From: Pezizomycotina sp. ARF18
Taxonomy: Eukaryota > Ascomycota
Direction: 5' to 3'
Length of the DNA: 64,000 bases
NCBI GenBank assembly: GCA_002224055.1
Contig: AZLU01000206.1
Location: 1-64,000, forward strand
The notes under the pieces were generated by a model. That model was not told the origin of the DNA, ran no database searches, and saw only the letters and a program-made list of their open reading frames with translations. The position numbers and the translations under genes are program-made. Below, piece after piece: positions 1 through 12,429 of this stretch; positions within the stretch are counted from its first letter, which is position 1, and every line of letters starts with the position of its first letter.

Positions 1-3000
1 TTAAAAATAGAATAGAGACTCTATATATAAAAAAAGTAAATACGCTATAAACTTAAAAGATTTTAGATTTATAAATCTTTTAAGACTTAATAAGCTAGTA
101 TAATCTAAGATAATTTTATAGGCTTAAAAATCTCTTAAATAATAGTTTATTATAGCTATAATTAAACTCTTAAAGCTAAAGATTAAGAAGAAGAAAAAGT
201 TTATATTAATAATTTTTTAATTCTAGTATAGAAAACTAGACTATCTCTATATAAAATAGTTAAAAGAATTCTTTAAAAATAAGATTTATTATCGATAATA
301 TAATATTAATAATAATAATAATATTAAGCTAGTATAAATTCTATATTATAGATAAGATAATAAAATCTTTAAATTAGCCTTGTAATTTAAATATTCTTTT
401 AATCTTTTAAGCTATTATATCTTATATAAATAGCTTATAAGCTATTCTCTTACTTAATCTTTATTTTAATAAAATTATCGATCTTATCTTACTTTACTTA
501 AAATATATAATAACTATTATCGATAATTATACCGATTATATTTAGTTATTTTTTTTCTCTATTAAAAAAAGATTTATCAAGCTTTTTTAAACTTTAAGAA
601 AAGAGTTAAGAATAATCTAAAGAATATAAAATTTAAAAAATTTACTCGATAAAGCTAAAGAATTTATCTTAAAGAAATATAATTATTTTATAAAAAAGAG
701 AATTAAACTTAAACCCTTAACTATATATATATATAAATAAAATGTAGAGTAGAGCGAGCCTATTAATTAATTTAAGATCTTAATAGTATAATATTTATTA
801 AATCTAGTCTTTTAGAATTTTTTTAGATAAAAGTATAATAAACCGCGGGTATATACTAAATTAAATATTAACTAATAAAATATATATTTTTAAAATAATT
901 AAAATATTTTAATATTACTATAGCGCCTCTAATTTAACATCTTAAAGATATTAAACCTAATTATAAGTATATATATTTATTTAGCTATTTTTACTATATT
1001 ACTTTAACTTAGACTAAAATCTAAAAAAAATAAGCGCTTATTTTAATAAAGATAAAAAGCTTTTTTTTAAATATATTTAAACTATTAAATAAGCTCGAAT
1101 TTAGAATTTATAACTAATTAAATTAAAGTAGTTTAAGATCTTAAGATTTTTAAAGCTATATACTTAATAAAGAATAACTATAATACTTACTTCTTAAACT
1201 AAGAAAAAAAGTATAATTATAGTTTTCTACTTAAAAATTTATATTTATAAGACTAAAAAGAACGAAATAAATCGTCTTAATAAAAAAAAATCTAAAATCG
1301 ATCTTAATATTAATATTAATACAGTAAACTAAAAAATAATTTAATACTAGATTAAAAAATATTAATAAAAATAATAAACCTTTTATTAAACTTACTAAAA
1401 ATCTTTAATAATTTAAAATAGCTAGAAATCTTAAAATAGAGTTATAATAAATCTTAAAGATACTAAAAAAAGCTAAATACTATTATTAACTATTAAGTTT
1501 TAATATTTAGATCTAAGCTAATAGAGAAGATTATAATCTCGTATAACTTTTAAATATTATTAAAAAACTAATTAAGTATAAAAAAGAACGTCTATTTAAA
1601 AATCTTAAAAAAAGTAACTAAATTAACTATAAAATAAGCTTAAATAATACTTAAATTTTATAACTAAAATCTTAAAAAAGATATAAAGGTATTTCGCGAT
1701 ATAAATAATACTTTTAAATAAAAAAATTTATTATTAGTAGAAAAGATTATCTTAATTTTTTTAAAAAAGCTATAATTATAAAAGATAAAAAAATAGTTTA
1801 AGATAATTTTTAATAAAACTCTTTTCTTTATTAAGAATAAAATCTTTATAAAAGTAATAAAATATTCTCTTAATTAAAAGCTTATAGAAGTAGATAGATA
1901 TTTATTAAAAAAAGTAATAGTCGATATAAAGCTCGATTTATTATTTAAGACTTTAAATAAAGATATAATATTAATTATATTTAGATATATACTTAGTTAT
2001 TAATTTTAAAACTATAAGATATTATTATCTTTTATAGCTTTTTAACTTTAAGCTATATTAAATAGATATTTAAACTACTTTTTTAATATAATCTTTTTTC
2101 TAAATATATATATCTATATAAAGATATCTAAGAGCTAGAAAAAATAAATAATAATATTATATACTATTACTAATTAAAAACCTATATAGTTTAAAGTAGG
2201 TATTTAAGTTATAATATAATAAACTCTATTAAACTATTATAAGCGATAATTTTAGTTAAATAACTTAGTCTTATATTAATAAATATTTATATAAATAATA
2301 ACTTAGCTATTATCGTTTACGTAGAGAATATTATTTTTTTTTAATATTAAGATTATTAAAAGAGTAAAAGTATATCTCGCGGCTTAGTACAAGATAAAAA
2401 ATTTTAAAGAAGTAAATTAATTCTTAGGTTTAAAAATATTTTAAATAGAGAAAATATTAACTAAAGATAGATTAATAATTTTACTATAAAAATATTATTA
2501 ATTATAAAATATAAATAATTTAAAGTAAAATACTTATAACGTCTAACTATAATTAGATAAGTTAATTTTAAAGGTAAAAAGTATTTCTAATTTACTATAG
2601 AAAAAGATTTTTTAATTTATAAAGATATATTTAGTAGTTTTATATATATATAATAGGTATAGATTAGATTTTTTTTATCATTAGTAGATTAGTTAAATCT
2701 CTTTAGTAAATTTTTTTAAAGGAGTATTAAATAAGTTATTTTATATATATATCTATTTAACTAATTTTCTAATTAAAAATAAAATATAGATTTAATAAAG
2801 AAAGCGTACTTAAAATATTTTATAATTTTAATTAAGTAAATATTTTTATAAGTAACTTTATTATTTAATAAGTAGTTATATTTTATAGTTTATAGGTAGA
2901 ATATATTTAAAAAAGTAAGCTATAATTAAAGCTCTTAATTTTTTCTATAATAGTAGAAATCTATATATTAAATAATATTATTAATAATAGTATATAGCTC

Positions 3001-3100
3001 TAAATTTTTAGAGACTCTTTTATTACTAGTAGATATATTAAATTAATAAATTTTTTAAAGCTAATTAAAAATTATAAAGATAATTAAGCCGCGATTAAGA
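1..3100 (+). mobile_element. Fossil Ty1/copia LTR retrotransposon (internal part)
   Basis: On the plus strand this AT-rich stretch keeps a faint but ordered likeness to a copia-type polyprotein: an integrase-core-like part at about 480-1,000, a reverse-transcriptase-like part at about 1,920-2,360, and a possible RNase H part at about 2,850-3,060. The order integrase before reverse transcriptase is what defines Ty1/copia as against gypsy. The element is clearly dead, with very many breaks, and its base composition fits RIP-type decay, so it is old. No LTRs were recognised; the 5' end probably lies outside the window and the 3' limit is uncertain. Confidence 0.72.
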
Positions 3101-6100
3101 TATATTAAGAATCTAGAAATTATTAAAGAATTAAAGTATAAAGAAAGAATCTCTTTTAAATAAAAGATAAGATTAAGAAGGTAATTTTAATCTTAAATAG
3201 ATTTAAGATATTAAGAATACTATTAATATTTTTATAAAATCTTTAGAACCTAAATTATTTAATAAATATATTAAAGACTTAGATATAAAAATATAATAAA
3301 AATAATATTTAATAGTTATATTAAACGTAGATTTCTTTTAAAATATATAATTAAAGAAGAAAAAGAGATTATTATATTTATTAAGCTCTTTTAATAGATA
3401 GAAAGATAAAGAATTAGAAGAATATTTAAAGCTATTTAAGTAGTAGTAGTATATATAATACTCGCGAGAATGTTTTTAATCGCGTTTTTTTACCGCGATT
3501 ATAAGTATTAATTTTTTAAGAATTTAGATTAGTTTTTATATTAATATTATTCGTCTTATTCTTTTTCTCTTATTATAGATATAAAAAAGTAATTATTAAC
3601 TATATCTTAATAGACGTTATTTTATTTTAAATTTTTGATAATAGTCTTAAAAGTCTTTATATATTATCGTTAAGAATAGTATTTATAAAGTTAACTTACT
3701 AGTATATAGTATTAGTAATTAAAATAATATCTTTAATTATATAATTATTATAAGTTTTTAAATATTTTTAATAAAGGTATTAACGCGAGTAATAAAATTA
3801 AAATTAAGATTAGTAGTCTTAGTCTTAAGAGCTATAACTTTATTTTACTTTAAATATAAGTTAATATAAAATAAAAAAAAAAAAAAAACTTATTATCTAC
3901 GATATAATTATAGTTTATTTTATACGGCTATATACTCTAGGTCTTTTATTTAATAATATTATTACTAATTAAGAACGGTAGAGTAGAAGTATTATTATTT
4001 ATTTAAGATATAAATTTCTTTTATGAGCTATTCTTATTAGAATATAAATCTTTAGATAGTTATTTTAGCTTAAAGCTATAAATAACCCTTTAAATAATAT
4101 ATTAAGTATACTTAATTTTTTAATTATTATTATAATTAATAGTTCCGCGATATAATCTACTAAATAAAGATATTAAAGAATAGTATTAATATAATATTTA
4201 TTATATAAAAATTATAAATATTAGTATATAAATATAAGTAGTCTTATTAAGTTAAACTATATAACGTTTAGATTTATAAGGCCTAAAAGTAGCGATAGCT
4301 TTAAGTATATAAAAAATAGTCTTTATAGCCTTTAAAGATTTAAATATAATAATTTAAGAGTAAAAAAGATAAGATAAAAGATAATATCTAAAAAAACTAT
4401 AAAATAGAGATATAATTAAGAGAAAGGTTTAAAAGAATTAAAAGAAGATAGACGTTCTTTATTATATAGTCCTAATATTCTCTCTTAAAAACTAGCTAAA
4501 AAAATCTAGAACTTTTTTACCGAGCTTTTCTTTTTAATTTTAATTATTAAAGAAGTATAATTAGCTCGATATAGTTATATTAAAATTTTTTATTAATAAA
4601 TATCTAGTAGAAATAGCTATAATTAAATAAGAAATAAATAAAATCTTAGCTAAATACGCTTAATAAGTTTATAGAACGTACTAGTATTTTAAGAGTAATA
4701 AAACGAGAGTAAATAAATAGTCTTAAAAAAGACTAGTCTATTTATAATTATATAATAATAAATAAAAATTATTAAAATACGTAATTTTATATAATTAATT
4801 AAATATCTCTAAGCCTTAAAGGCTTTTTATAACTATTTAATACATCTTAATACGTAATTCTTACGATATTATATAAATTTTTAGCCTCTTAATAAAGTCG
4901 AGAAGTAATATTATATTATAATTTTATTTTAAAATAAAGATTATTAGAACTACATTAAAATCTTTTATATAGCTTAAAGGCTATAATTAAGTCGGAGTAT
5001 TATATAAATATAATATATTATAATTAAGGTTTTTTAAGCCGTATAACTAAGCCTTAATAGGTTATTAATAATTTTTATAGTAACGCTATAAGGCTCTCTA
5101 TATTAATAGATAGTCTCTCTACTATCGAACTCCTTAATCTAATAATCTATATATATATGGCCACGGCCAACATTAATAATCTTTATATTAATATTTTTTA
5201 GGAATAAAAGTAAATATATTATTTTATAATAATATATATTATTATAAGTAGATAAAGAGGAAGATAAATTATAAAGTTATAAGATATAATCTCTTAGAAA
5301 AAATAGATTATTAAAATTTCTATAGAGTATTATTATAGAAGAAAATTTATTATTTTTTTATTATCTATAATAGGTATTTCTTCTTCTAGATTTATTTTTA
5401 TTAGATATATTATATTATTATTTTTAGGTATCGACTCTCTATTACTCTTTATAGACTAATAGGATTCTTTTTATAGCTTTTTATATATATCTATTTATAA
5501 ATTATCTTAGTTCTAGATAAAAGTATCTTTATCGTTTTAATTTATATAGAAGTATTTTTATCGCGTATTATAGCCCTATTTTTTTTCTTATAAATAAAAG
5601 AAGTAAATAGTAATAATTTTATTTATTAGGCTTTATCTATAAATATTATTTTATTTATAGCGTTTTTTATTTTTTCTATTTTATTCGTCTTAGTTTTTTT
5701 ATTAAACTATATCTTTGGACTCGATTTTTAAGGCTTTATTTTTTTATAAGGGTAGAACGTAGAGTAGAGTATTTTTTACGGAATATTCTTCTATAAAGTA
5801 TCTTTTATAGAATAACGTTTAGACTAATATAAGTTATCTTATATATATTTTTTTCTTATATTAAGTAGGGTTTATATCGTTAGCTTTATTTTTTTAGCTT
5901 TTTTATAATAATTATAGTTATAGCGCCGATTATCTCGCTTATATTATTCTTTTTATAATGCTTATTATTATATATTATTATAGTAGCTATCCCTATTAAT
6001 CACGTATATAGTATTCTTTTAAATTTCTACGAGCTTTTTTTCCGCGTCTACGCCTTATAGTAACTATTATTACGCTTTAAAATTATTTATAGGTGTATAT

Positions 6101-6250
6101 CTTTATTTTCTTTCTTACTTTTTTTTCTACTATAATTTATCGTTTTTTTTTTTTTTTTACTTTTGTATGTGCTTAAAATTATCTCGACTTCTTTTATCTA
6201 GACGATAATATATTAATTATAGCGAATTATTTTTATAGACTAGAAAGTAA
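3100..6250. other. AT-rich block without recognisable genes
   Basis: This stretch has the same very low GC content as the copia fossil before it and holds no long reading frame. The A-rich and T-rich bias changes between the first and second halves (roughly before and after 5,180), as if differently oriented or separate decayed repeats were joined. A short GC-rich island near 5,158-5,176 contains a near-palindromic TGGCCACGGCCA. I could not assign an element family. RIP-mutated repeat DNA is the most likely reading. Confidence 0.6.
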
Positions 6251-6347
6251 CTACTATCTTATAGTAATGCTTTTATTCGGGTTTTATTTTCTTTTTTTTA
6301 TTGCCTTTTTCTTCTTATTTTATAAATTTCTTTATAATTTTCTTTTC

Positions 6348-6379
6348 GTTGTTGTAGTTGTAGTTGTAGTTGTTGTTGG
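6348..6379 (+). repeat. GTTGTA/GTT microsatellite
   Basis: Short run of GTTGTA and GTTGTT units lying at the edge between the AT-rich block and DNA of normal composition. The short open frames through it are a product of the repeat and not a gene. Confidence 0.8.
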
Positions 6380-6851
6380 GCAACTACAGGACCGTTACCG
6401 AACACCACGCTCATCATATTTCGAATCCGACCGGTCTTTAAAAAGGAAATGGTGTTTCCCGACTCGGATTGCGAAGGAACCATCTAAAAATTGTACTAAG
6501 AATTTCCTTCGCAAATGCTATGCAGAAATGATCTGCGTATTATAACGATCACCTTTTTAATTACCAAAACATTTACCAGCAATTTATATTTTGTAATCAA
6601 AAAATGACCAGAAAGCTTTGGAAATTTTATTATAATGTGAAGTAAACAACACAAGATTATATTAGTACATTTTGCCACTTGTTGATTTATATTTACATTG
6701 AAAACAATTCTGTGTAAAAGGTTCTCGAAACCGATCAACGAGTGAAGACTAAGACGACATTTTGTTATTTGTAATTAAACAAAACTGAAATGGAATATAA
6801 ATTATTCCGAAGGTCGATGGTGGTGGGTGAGGTGGTGGCATTGAGTATATG
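6380..6851. other. 3' flank of the NACHT-ankyrin gene, no gene seen
   Basis: About 470 bases of ordinary intergenic DNA between the microsatellite and the stop codon of the minus-strand ankyrin gene. Nothing conserved or structured was recognised. Confidence 0.5.
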
Positions 6852-6854
6852 CTA

Positions 6855-9135
6855 AGCGCCAGTGGCCCGCAGCCTTTCCACGACAGCAAGGTGGCCCCCG
6901 TCGGCTGCGGCCTGTAGAGCTGTGCGGCCGTAGGCGGGGGCGGGAGCGTTGACATTCGCTTTAGCAGTAAGTAGCCTTTCTACGATAGCAAGGTGGCCCC
7001 CACCGGCGGCGGCCTGTAGAGCTGTCGGCCGTGGGCGGGGGCGGGAGCGTTGACGTTCGCTTTAGCAGTAAGTAGCCTTTCACGACAGCAAGGTGCCCCC
7101 GTCGGCTGCGGCCTGTAGAGCTGTGCGGCGGTAGGCGGAGGCGGGAGCGTTGACGTTCGCTTTAGCAGTAAGTAGCCTTTCTACGATAGCAAGGTGGCCC
7201 CACCGGCTGCGGCCTGTAGAGCTGTGAGGCCCCGCCGGAGGCGGCGGCGGCGTTCACGTCCGCTTTAGCGGTAAGCAGCCTTTCCACGACGGCAAGGTGG
7301 CCCCGCCGGCTGCGGCCTGTAGAGCTGTGGGCCGTAGGCGGAGGCAGCGGCGTTGACGTTCGCTTTAGCAGTAAGCAGCCTTTCCACGACGGCAAGGTGG
7401 CCCCCCGGCTGCGGCCTGTAGGGCTGTGCGGCCCTGGTTGTCGGCGGCGGCGGCGTTGACGTCCGCTTTAGCGGTAAGTAGCCTTTCCACAACGGCAAGG
7501 TGGCCCCCGCCGGCTGCGGCCTGTAGAGCTGTGAGGCCCCCGCCGGAGGCGGCGGCGTTAACATCCGCTTTAGCGGTAAGCAGCCTTTCCACAACGGCAA
7601 GGTGCCCCCGTCGGCTGCGGCCTGTAGGGCTGTGCGGCCCTGGTTGTCGGCGGCGGCGGCGTTGACGTCCGCTTTAGCGGTAAGTAGCCTTTCCACAACG
7701 GCAAGGTGGCCCCGCCGGCTGCGGCCTGTAGAGCTGTGAGGCCCCGCCGAGGCGGCGGCGGCGTTAACGTCCGCTTTAGCGGTAAGCAGCCTTTCCACAA
7801 CGGCAAGGTGGCCCCCGCCGGCTGCTGCCTGTAGGGCTGTGAGGCCCCTGAAGGTGGTGGCGGCGGCGTTGACGTCCGCTTTAGCGGTAAGCAGCCTTTC
7901 CACAACGGCAAGGTGGCCCCCGCCGGCTGCTGCCTGTAGGGCTGTGCGGCCCTGGTCGTCGCGGCGGCGGCGTTGACGTCCGCTTTAGCGGTAAGCAGCC
8001 TTTCCACGACGGCAAGGTGGCCCCCGCCGGCTGCGGCCTGTAGAGCTGTGAGGCCCCGCCGGAGGCGGCGCCGTTGACGTCCGCTTTAGCGGCAAGCAGC
8101 CTTTCCACGACGGCAAGGTGGCCCCCGCCGGCTGCGGCCTGTAGGGCTGTGCGGCCCTGGTCGTCGGCGGCGGCGGCGTTGACGTCCGCTTTAGCGGTAA
8201 GCAGCCTTTCCACGACGGCAAGGTGGCCCCCGCCGGCTGCGGCCTGTAGGGCTGTGCGGCCCTGGTCGTCGGCGGCGGCGGCGTTGACGTCCGCTTTAGC
8301 GGTAAGCAGCCTTTCCACGACGGTAAGGTGGCCCCGTCGGCTCGGCCTGTAGGCTGTGTGGCCCTCAGCGGAGGCGGGAGCGTTGGCGTCCGCTTTAGCG
8401 GCAAGCAGCCTTTCCACGACGGCAAGGTGCCCCCGCCGGCTGCGGCCTGTAGGCTGTACGGCCCTGGTCGTCGGCGGCGGCGTTAACGTCCGCTTTAGCA
8501 GTAAGCAGCCTTTCCACAACGCAAGGTGGCCCCCGCCGGCTGCTGCCTGTAAGGCTGTGAGGCCCCTGAAGGTGGCGGCGGCGGCGTTGACGTCCGCTTT
8601 AGCGGTAAGCAGCCTTTCCACGACAGCAAGGTGGCCCCCGCCGGCTGCTGCCTGTAGGGCTGTGCGGCCCTGGTCGTCGGCGGCGGCGGCGTTGACGTCC
8701 GCTTTAGCGGTAAGCAGCCTTTCCACGACGGTAAGGTGGCCCCCGTCAGCTGCGGCCTGTAGGGCTGTGTGGCCCTCAGCGGAGGCGGGAGCGTTGGCGT
8801 CCGCTTTAGCGGCAAGCAGCCTTTCCACGACGGCAAGGTGGCCCCCGCCGGCTGCGGCCTGTAGGGCTGTACGGCCGTAAGCGGAGGCTGCGGCGTTAAC
8901 GTCCGCTTTAGCGGTAAGCAGCCTTTCCACGACGGCAAGGTGGCCCCCGCCGGCTGCGGCCTGTAGGGCTGTACGGCCGTAAGCGAGGCTGCGGCGTTAA
9001 CGTCCGCTTTAGCGGTAAGCAGCCTTTCCACGACGGCAAGGTGGCCCCCGCCGGCTGCGGCCTGTAGGGCTGTGTGGCCTCAGCGGAGGCGGGAGCGTTG
9101 GCGTCCGCTTTAGCGGCAAGCAAAAGTTTAACAAT
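6855..9135 (-). repeat. Tandem array of about 23 ankyrin repeats of about 99 bp
   Basis: Units of 98-99 bases, each coding a 33-residue ankyrin repeat with the core LAVVERLLTAKADVNAAA followed by a variable turn and TALQAAAGGG. Identity between neighbouring units is very high between about 7,265 and 9,100. Units at 6,860-7,250 are more diverged (for example gtaagtagcc in place of gtaagcagcc). Variation sits mainly in the turn between repeats. Many units differ by the number of Cs in a short run, which shifts the frame. The array is strikingly GC-rich beside the AT-rich block. Confidence 0.93.
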
Positions 9136-10984
9136 TTCAACGTGTCCTTCCGCTGCAGCGCAGGTAAGTGGTCTAGTTTTATCGGATGATGAGTTCGGCG
9201 TTTCAGTTCTGAGCAAGAACTCTACAACATTTGTATAACCTAACTTAGATGATAGCAAGAGTGGGTCTTGGACGAGGTTGCATTTGCTTCAAATACAATT
9301 GGAACGCCAAATGGAAGCTCTTCCTTCATATAACTGTGCAAATATGATAATATCCCCCATACCCCGAATAACTGCCCAGCGGAAATCTTCTGAACGTTTG
9401 ACAAGGATTCGTGAACAACGTTTTTCATTTCCCATTCCAGAGGTTGCTCCCACGGCAGAACTCTTTTGGAAGAGACTGCTTTATTACCAATCCCTGAATG
9501 CTGTCTCATCTGATGCGACATCGCAATGATCAACCCAAAAAGAAGCGGCGTATTCCAGGAGTCGATATTTGCCTTTCAACCCGGCAATTGGCCGAGAGTT
9601 TATTAGGACTCTCTGGGATTAGTTTACGGAGGTCTGGTGCCATCTTGGCGGTGACTGTATCTGACCGTGTGCTGAAGTATTGTACAAGTGGATTTAGCAT
9701 CTGAGCCGCTCGCGGAGATACCATCGATAATAACGTCAGCGCATAACTGCTCGTTGAAACATCCGAGGTCGTAATAGGCTTTTCTGTCTTTTCTGGATAT
9801 TTGCAATTTGAGTTTGAAAATCGGAGAAGTTAAGGTATATTAAGCAGGCTTTGCCAAGTAGGAATTCGCAGTATCTTTATCTATACGGAACGCTGAGAGT
9901 TTCGTGTCGGAAGGCGAAAGGGTTTGAAGAACTCCAAGATGGTAAAGTGTGCGAATTTCAGGATTCCCTCGCAACCCTTAGGCCTATCCCATACCACGAG
10001 ATGACCGCATTGCTTCGCTAGAATCGTAGGGTCTTGAAAATATCGACTGTCATCCAAAATTTGTCGCTAATTCGATAGCTGTAGCCTCTCCCAGTTCAGC
10101 TAAGGTGAGCGGACGTTTCGATAACGCTAACCATTTTAATATCCTAATCGGCAATTCAAAGTTTTGAGTCTCCGTCTCGTGTTATCGCTCCAGTATTCGG
10201 CGATAAGTTTCTGGGAGGTCTTTTGGCAGGCGTTGCATAGACTTTCGGACTTTATCCTCGGTCGGTTGATTAAGAATTTCTTTCAACTGATATTTGACCC
10301 ATAAGAACCTAGCCTCTGGGTTAGCAAATTACGAAATTTCCGGGCGTAACAAAATTGGGTGCATGGGAACAAACGAACATTCCATCTGCTTTTTTAGTAA
10401 GGGCGGTCTTAATATCTATAATGACCTCAGGGCTAAACGTATTGCTGCGCCTTTTTTCCCTCGTTAATTGTTTTTTCAATTTGATCGTCTATGTACGCCT
10501 CAATATCGGCGGCATCCATTGCTAATTCCAGTTGTATATGCTCGCGGCCCTGCAAGCGGCCGACGATATCGGGCTCGTGGCGGCTTGCGATAAATACTTT
10601 CACTGAGTGTCCCGCAGACTTACTGCTGCCGAGGTCAACTAAGTACCCGAAGAGTAGATGCCGTTTATTCTCATCTCGGACTTCATCTAGCCATCGATAA
10701 TAAGGTAAGTCGTTGACGATAATTCGGAGGCTGATAGAATAAGTTTTACGAGGTCCTGGCATGTGGGAGGAGCACACCGTTCGTCGAACATATCCTCAAG
10801 GAATTTCGCCAGCGGCTGCGGGTATTGTTCGTGCTGACTAAGGATCTGCCTGGCAAGGCTTCTTAGAACCACATGGGGTTTCGAAGACTCTTGGTTCCGA
10901 TAACCACAAAAAAAATAGCCAATGGACGTTTTCGATTGAGTAGATCCAGTAAAAGCTATAGCTTTGATAACACCGGCTGTCATA

Positions 10985-11005
10985 AATGTTTTACCGGAAC
11001 CAGCT
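10985..11005 (-). other. Walker A (P-loop) of the NACHT domain
   Basis: Encodes HPAGSGKTF, a good GxxGxGKT-type nucleotide-binding loop. Preserved without change despite frame breaks elsewhere in the gene. Confidence 0.85.
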
Positions 11006-12429
11006 GGATGCAAAAGCGCAATTAGTATCTTCCAGTAATAACACTCTATTGGGGTGACTTTCATTGCAGGAAACAAATTGAAGTCAGAGAACAACGACCT
11101 GGGCTCTTCTAGCACGCCCATTAATCTATAGTGGTTATTGCGCGACTATGGCATACTCACGTATTCCACTACAATAAAAGATATTAGGCTTGTCCTCATT
11201 TATCCAATCTTGAAATGCCTGAGAACCTAATAGCCATTGCCCAACCCCTTCCTTTCGATCTGCGTATGCTTCATCAAATGAAGCTCGGTGGTCATAGTTC
11301 GATATTTTTTTTAAGAGGCGTTCCCGTCTTTTTCCTTAATATTTATTCGTGTCAACAAATGTTGCAATATGTGCTCTAGACAACAAATGATTCTTTGGCT
11401 TACACACTTTTTTATCCGCTAACTGAAGCTCTTGAAACCCATTTTGATGTTTTACTAGGTCTTGCTGGTTTCTGAGAATCAGCTCGCGGAGCCTGTTGTT
11501 CTGGTTCACGATGCCTTGGTGGTTTTGTAAAATTGTATCTTTGAATAGGGAGTTATTCTTGAGTTCACCGTGGCGCGCGAGCTCCTTTGCGAGATCTATC
11601 TCTAGCATGATCTGTTTTGTTTGTATCTTAATTCGTGTTCGATATCGTTGAAACGGATCTCGTATGGTTTCCAAACCCGCGCTCACTATCTGTTTGAATG
11701 CTAGAGAGAACTTTAGTGAGTGACATCTATACACGAGATCAAACAAACATTGGATTAATGACACGTGATCGAAGTACCTGAGCGTCTGGTGAACTCGAGA
11801 ACGTCTTTGCAGAAATCCACCACTAGCGCGTAGAATTCACAGAGAGCGTTTTGAAGCCTTGGTGAATCCGGAAATAATGTCTGAAAGTCCTGAAACGGTC
11901 GACAAATGGCCCCTATCCTTTCCAGTGTCTTCGAGATTTTTTCAAAAGTGTCGATGACGTTCAAGGAAAGCTGAGCAAGTAAGAAATCTTATCGGCAAGT
12001 AGGCAGTATTATCAGGCAGGCTAGCATACAATTAAGACAAGTTTTATAGATCCCCATATTAAACAAGAAACGTCGGGGTTGATCTGGGAGAATGTGTCAG
12101 CAACAGAGGCAAACTGTTGTATACATCTCAAAAATTCGCCGCAGCGTTGCTCGGCGAGCTTCCTCGAGTAGCGCTTAAATTTAGATTTTCCGACCTGCCA
12201 CCCGTCGAGTTGTGACACAAGATCTACCACGTCAGAGGCTGCGGTACCGCGTTTGTAGCTTTCAGTTTATTCGATTCCGCGGGTTTGAGAAATTTAACGA
12301 ACTCGTTTAATGAATCATTAAGTTTTAGGGCTCCGGTAAGATTTCTATGAGTGAAAAAGCGGGTTAATCCTTTACGCTTCAGTTTCAACGAATGAAAAAA
12401 TTATTTGAGTGATCATACGGATTAGCCAT

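Larger units (their letters stand above)
6852..12429 (-). pseudogene. NACHT-ankyrin (NLR-like) protein gene, frame-disrupted
   Basis: The reading starts at 12,429 (MANPYDHS...) and ends at a stop at 6,852-6,854. In order it shows an N-terminal helical domain typical of fungal NACHT-ankyrin proteins (about 12,430-11,755; Pfam DUF7708 from memory), a linker, a NACHT NTPase with Walker A GSGKT near 10,990 and Walker B near 10,690, a winged-helix-like region (about 10,150-9,850), and about 23 ankyrin repeats (9,250-6,855). Such STAND proteins act as cytosolic NTP-driven switches in fungal non-self recognition and cell death. The frame is broken many times by one-base shifts: one splits the Walker B DGLDE, one lies in a T run just after the start (about 12,390), one near 12,240, one near 10,440, and several in the repeats. 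Introns may explain a few. Either a decayed gene or residual sequence error; the family call is firm. Confidence 0.88.

Noticed and set aside
3100-6250. Pogo/Fot1-type DNA transposon in the AT block
   Set aside because: A few lysine-rich stretches recall a transposase tail, but no catalytic motif or terminal inverted repeat could be shown.
6267-6545. 92-codon plus-strand frame with a poly-valine run
   Set aside because: The valines come from the GTTGTA microsatellite; no gene-like sequence follows.
7426-8880. Plus-strand open frames with repeating ALTSALAVSSLSTTARWP
   Set aside because: They are the antisense reading of the ankyrin array; the minus strand gives true ankyrin repeats and the plus frames merely inherit the 99-bp period.
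6855-9135. CRISPR array or satellite DNA
   Set aside because: Units are contiguous, in a 33-residue coding period and code ankyrin repeats; there are no spacers.
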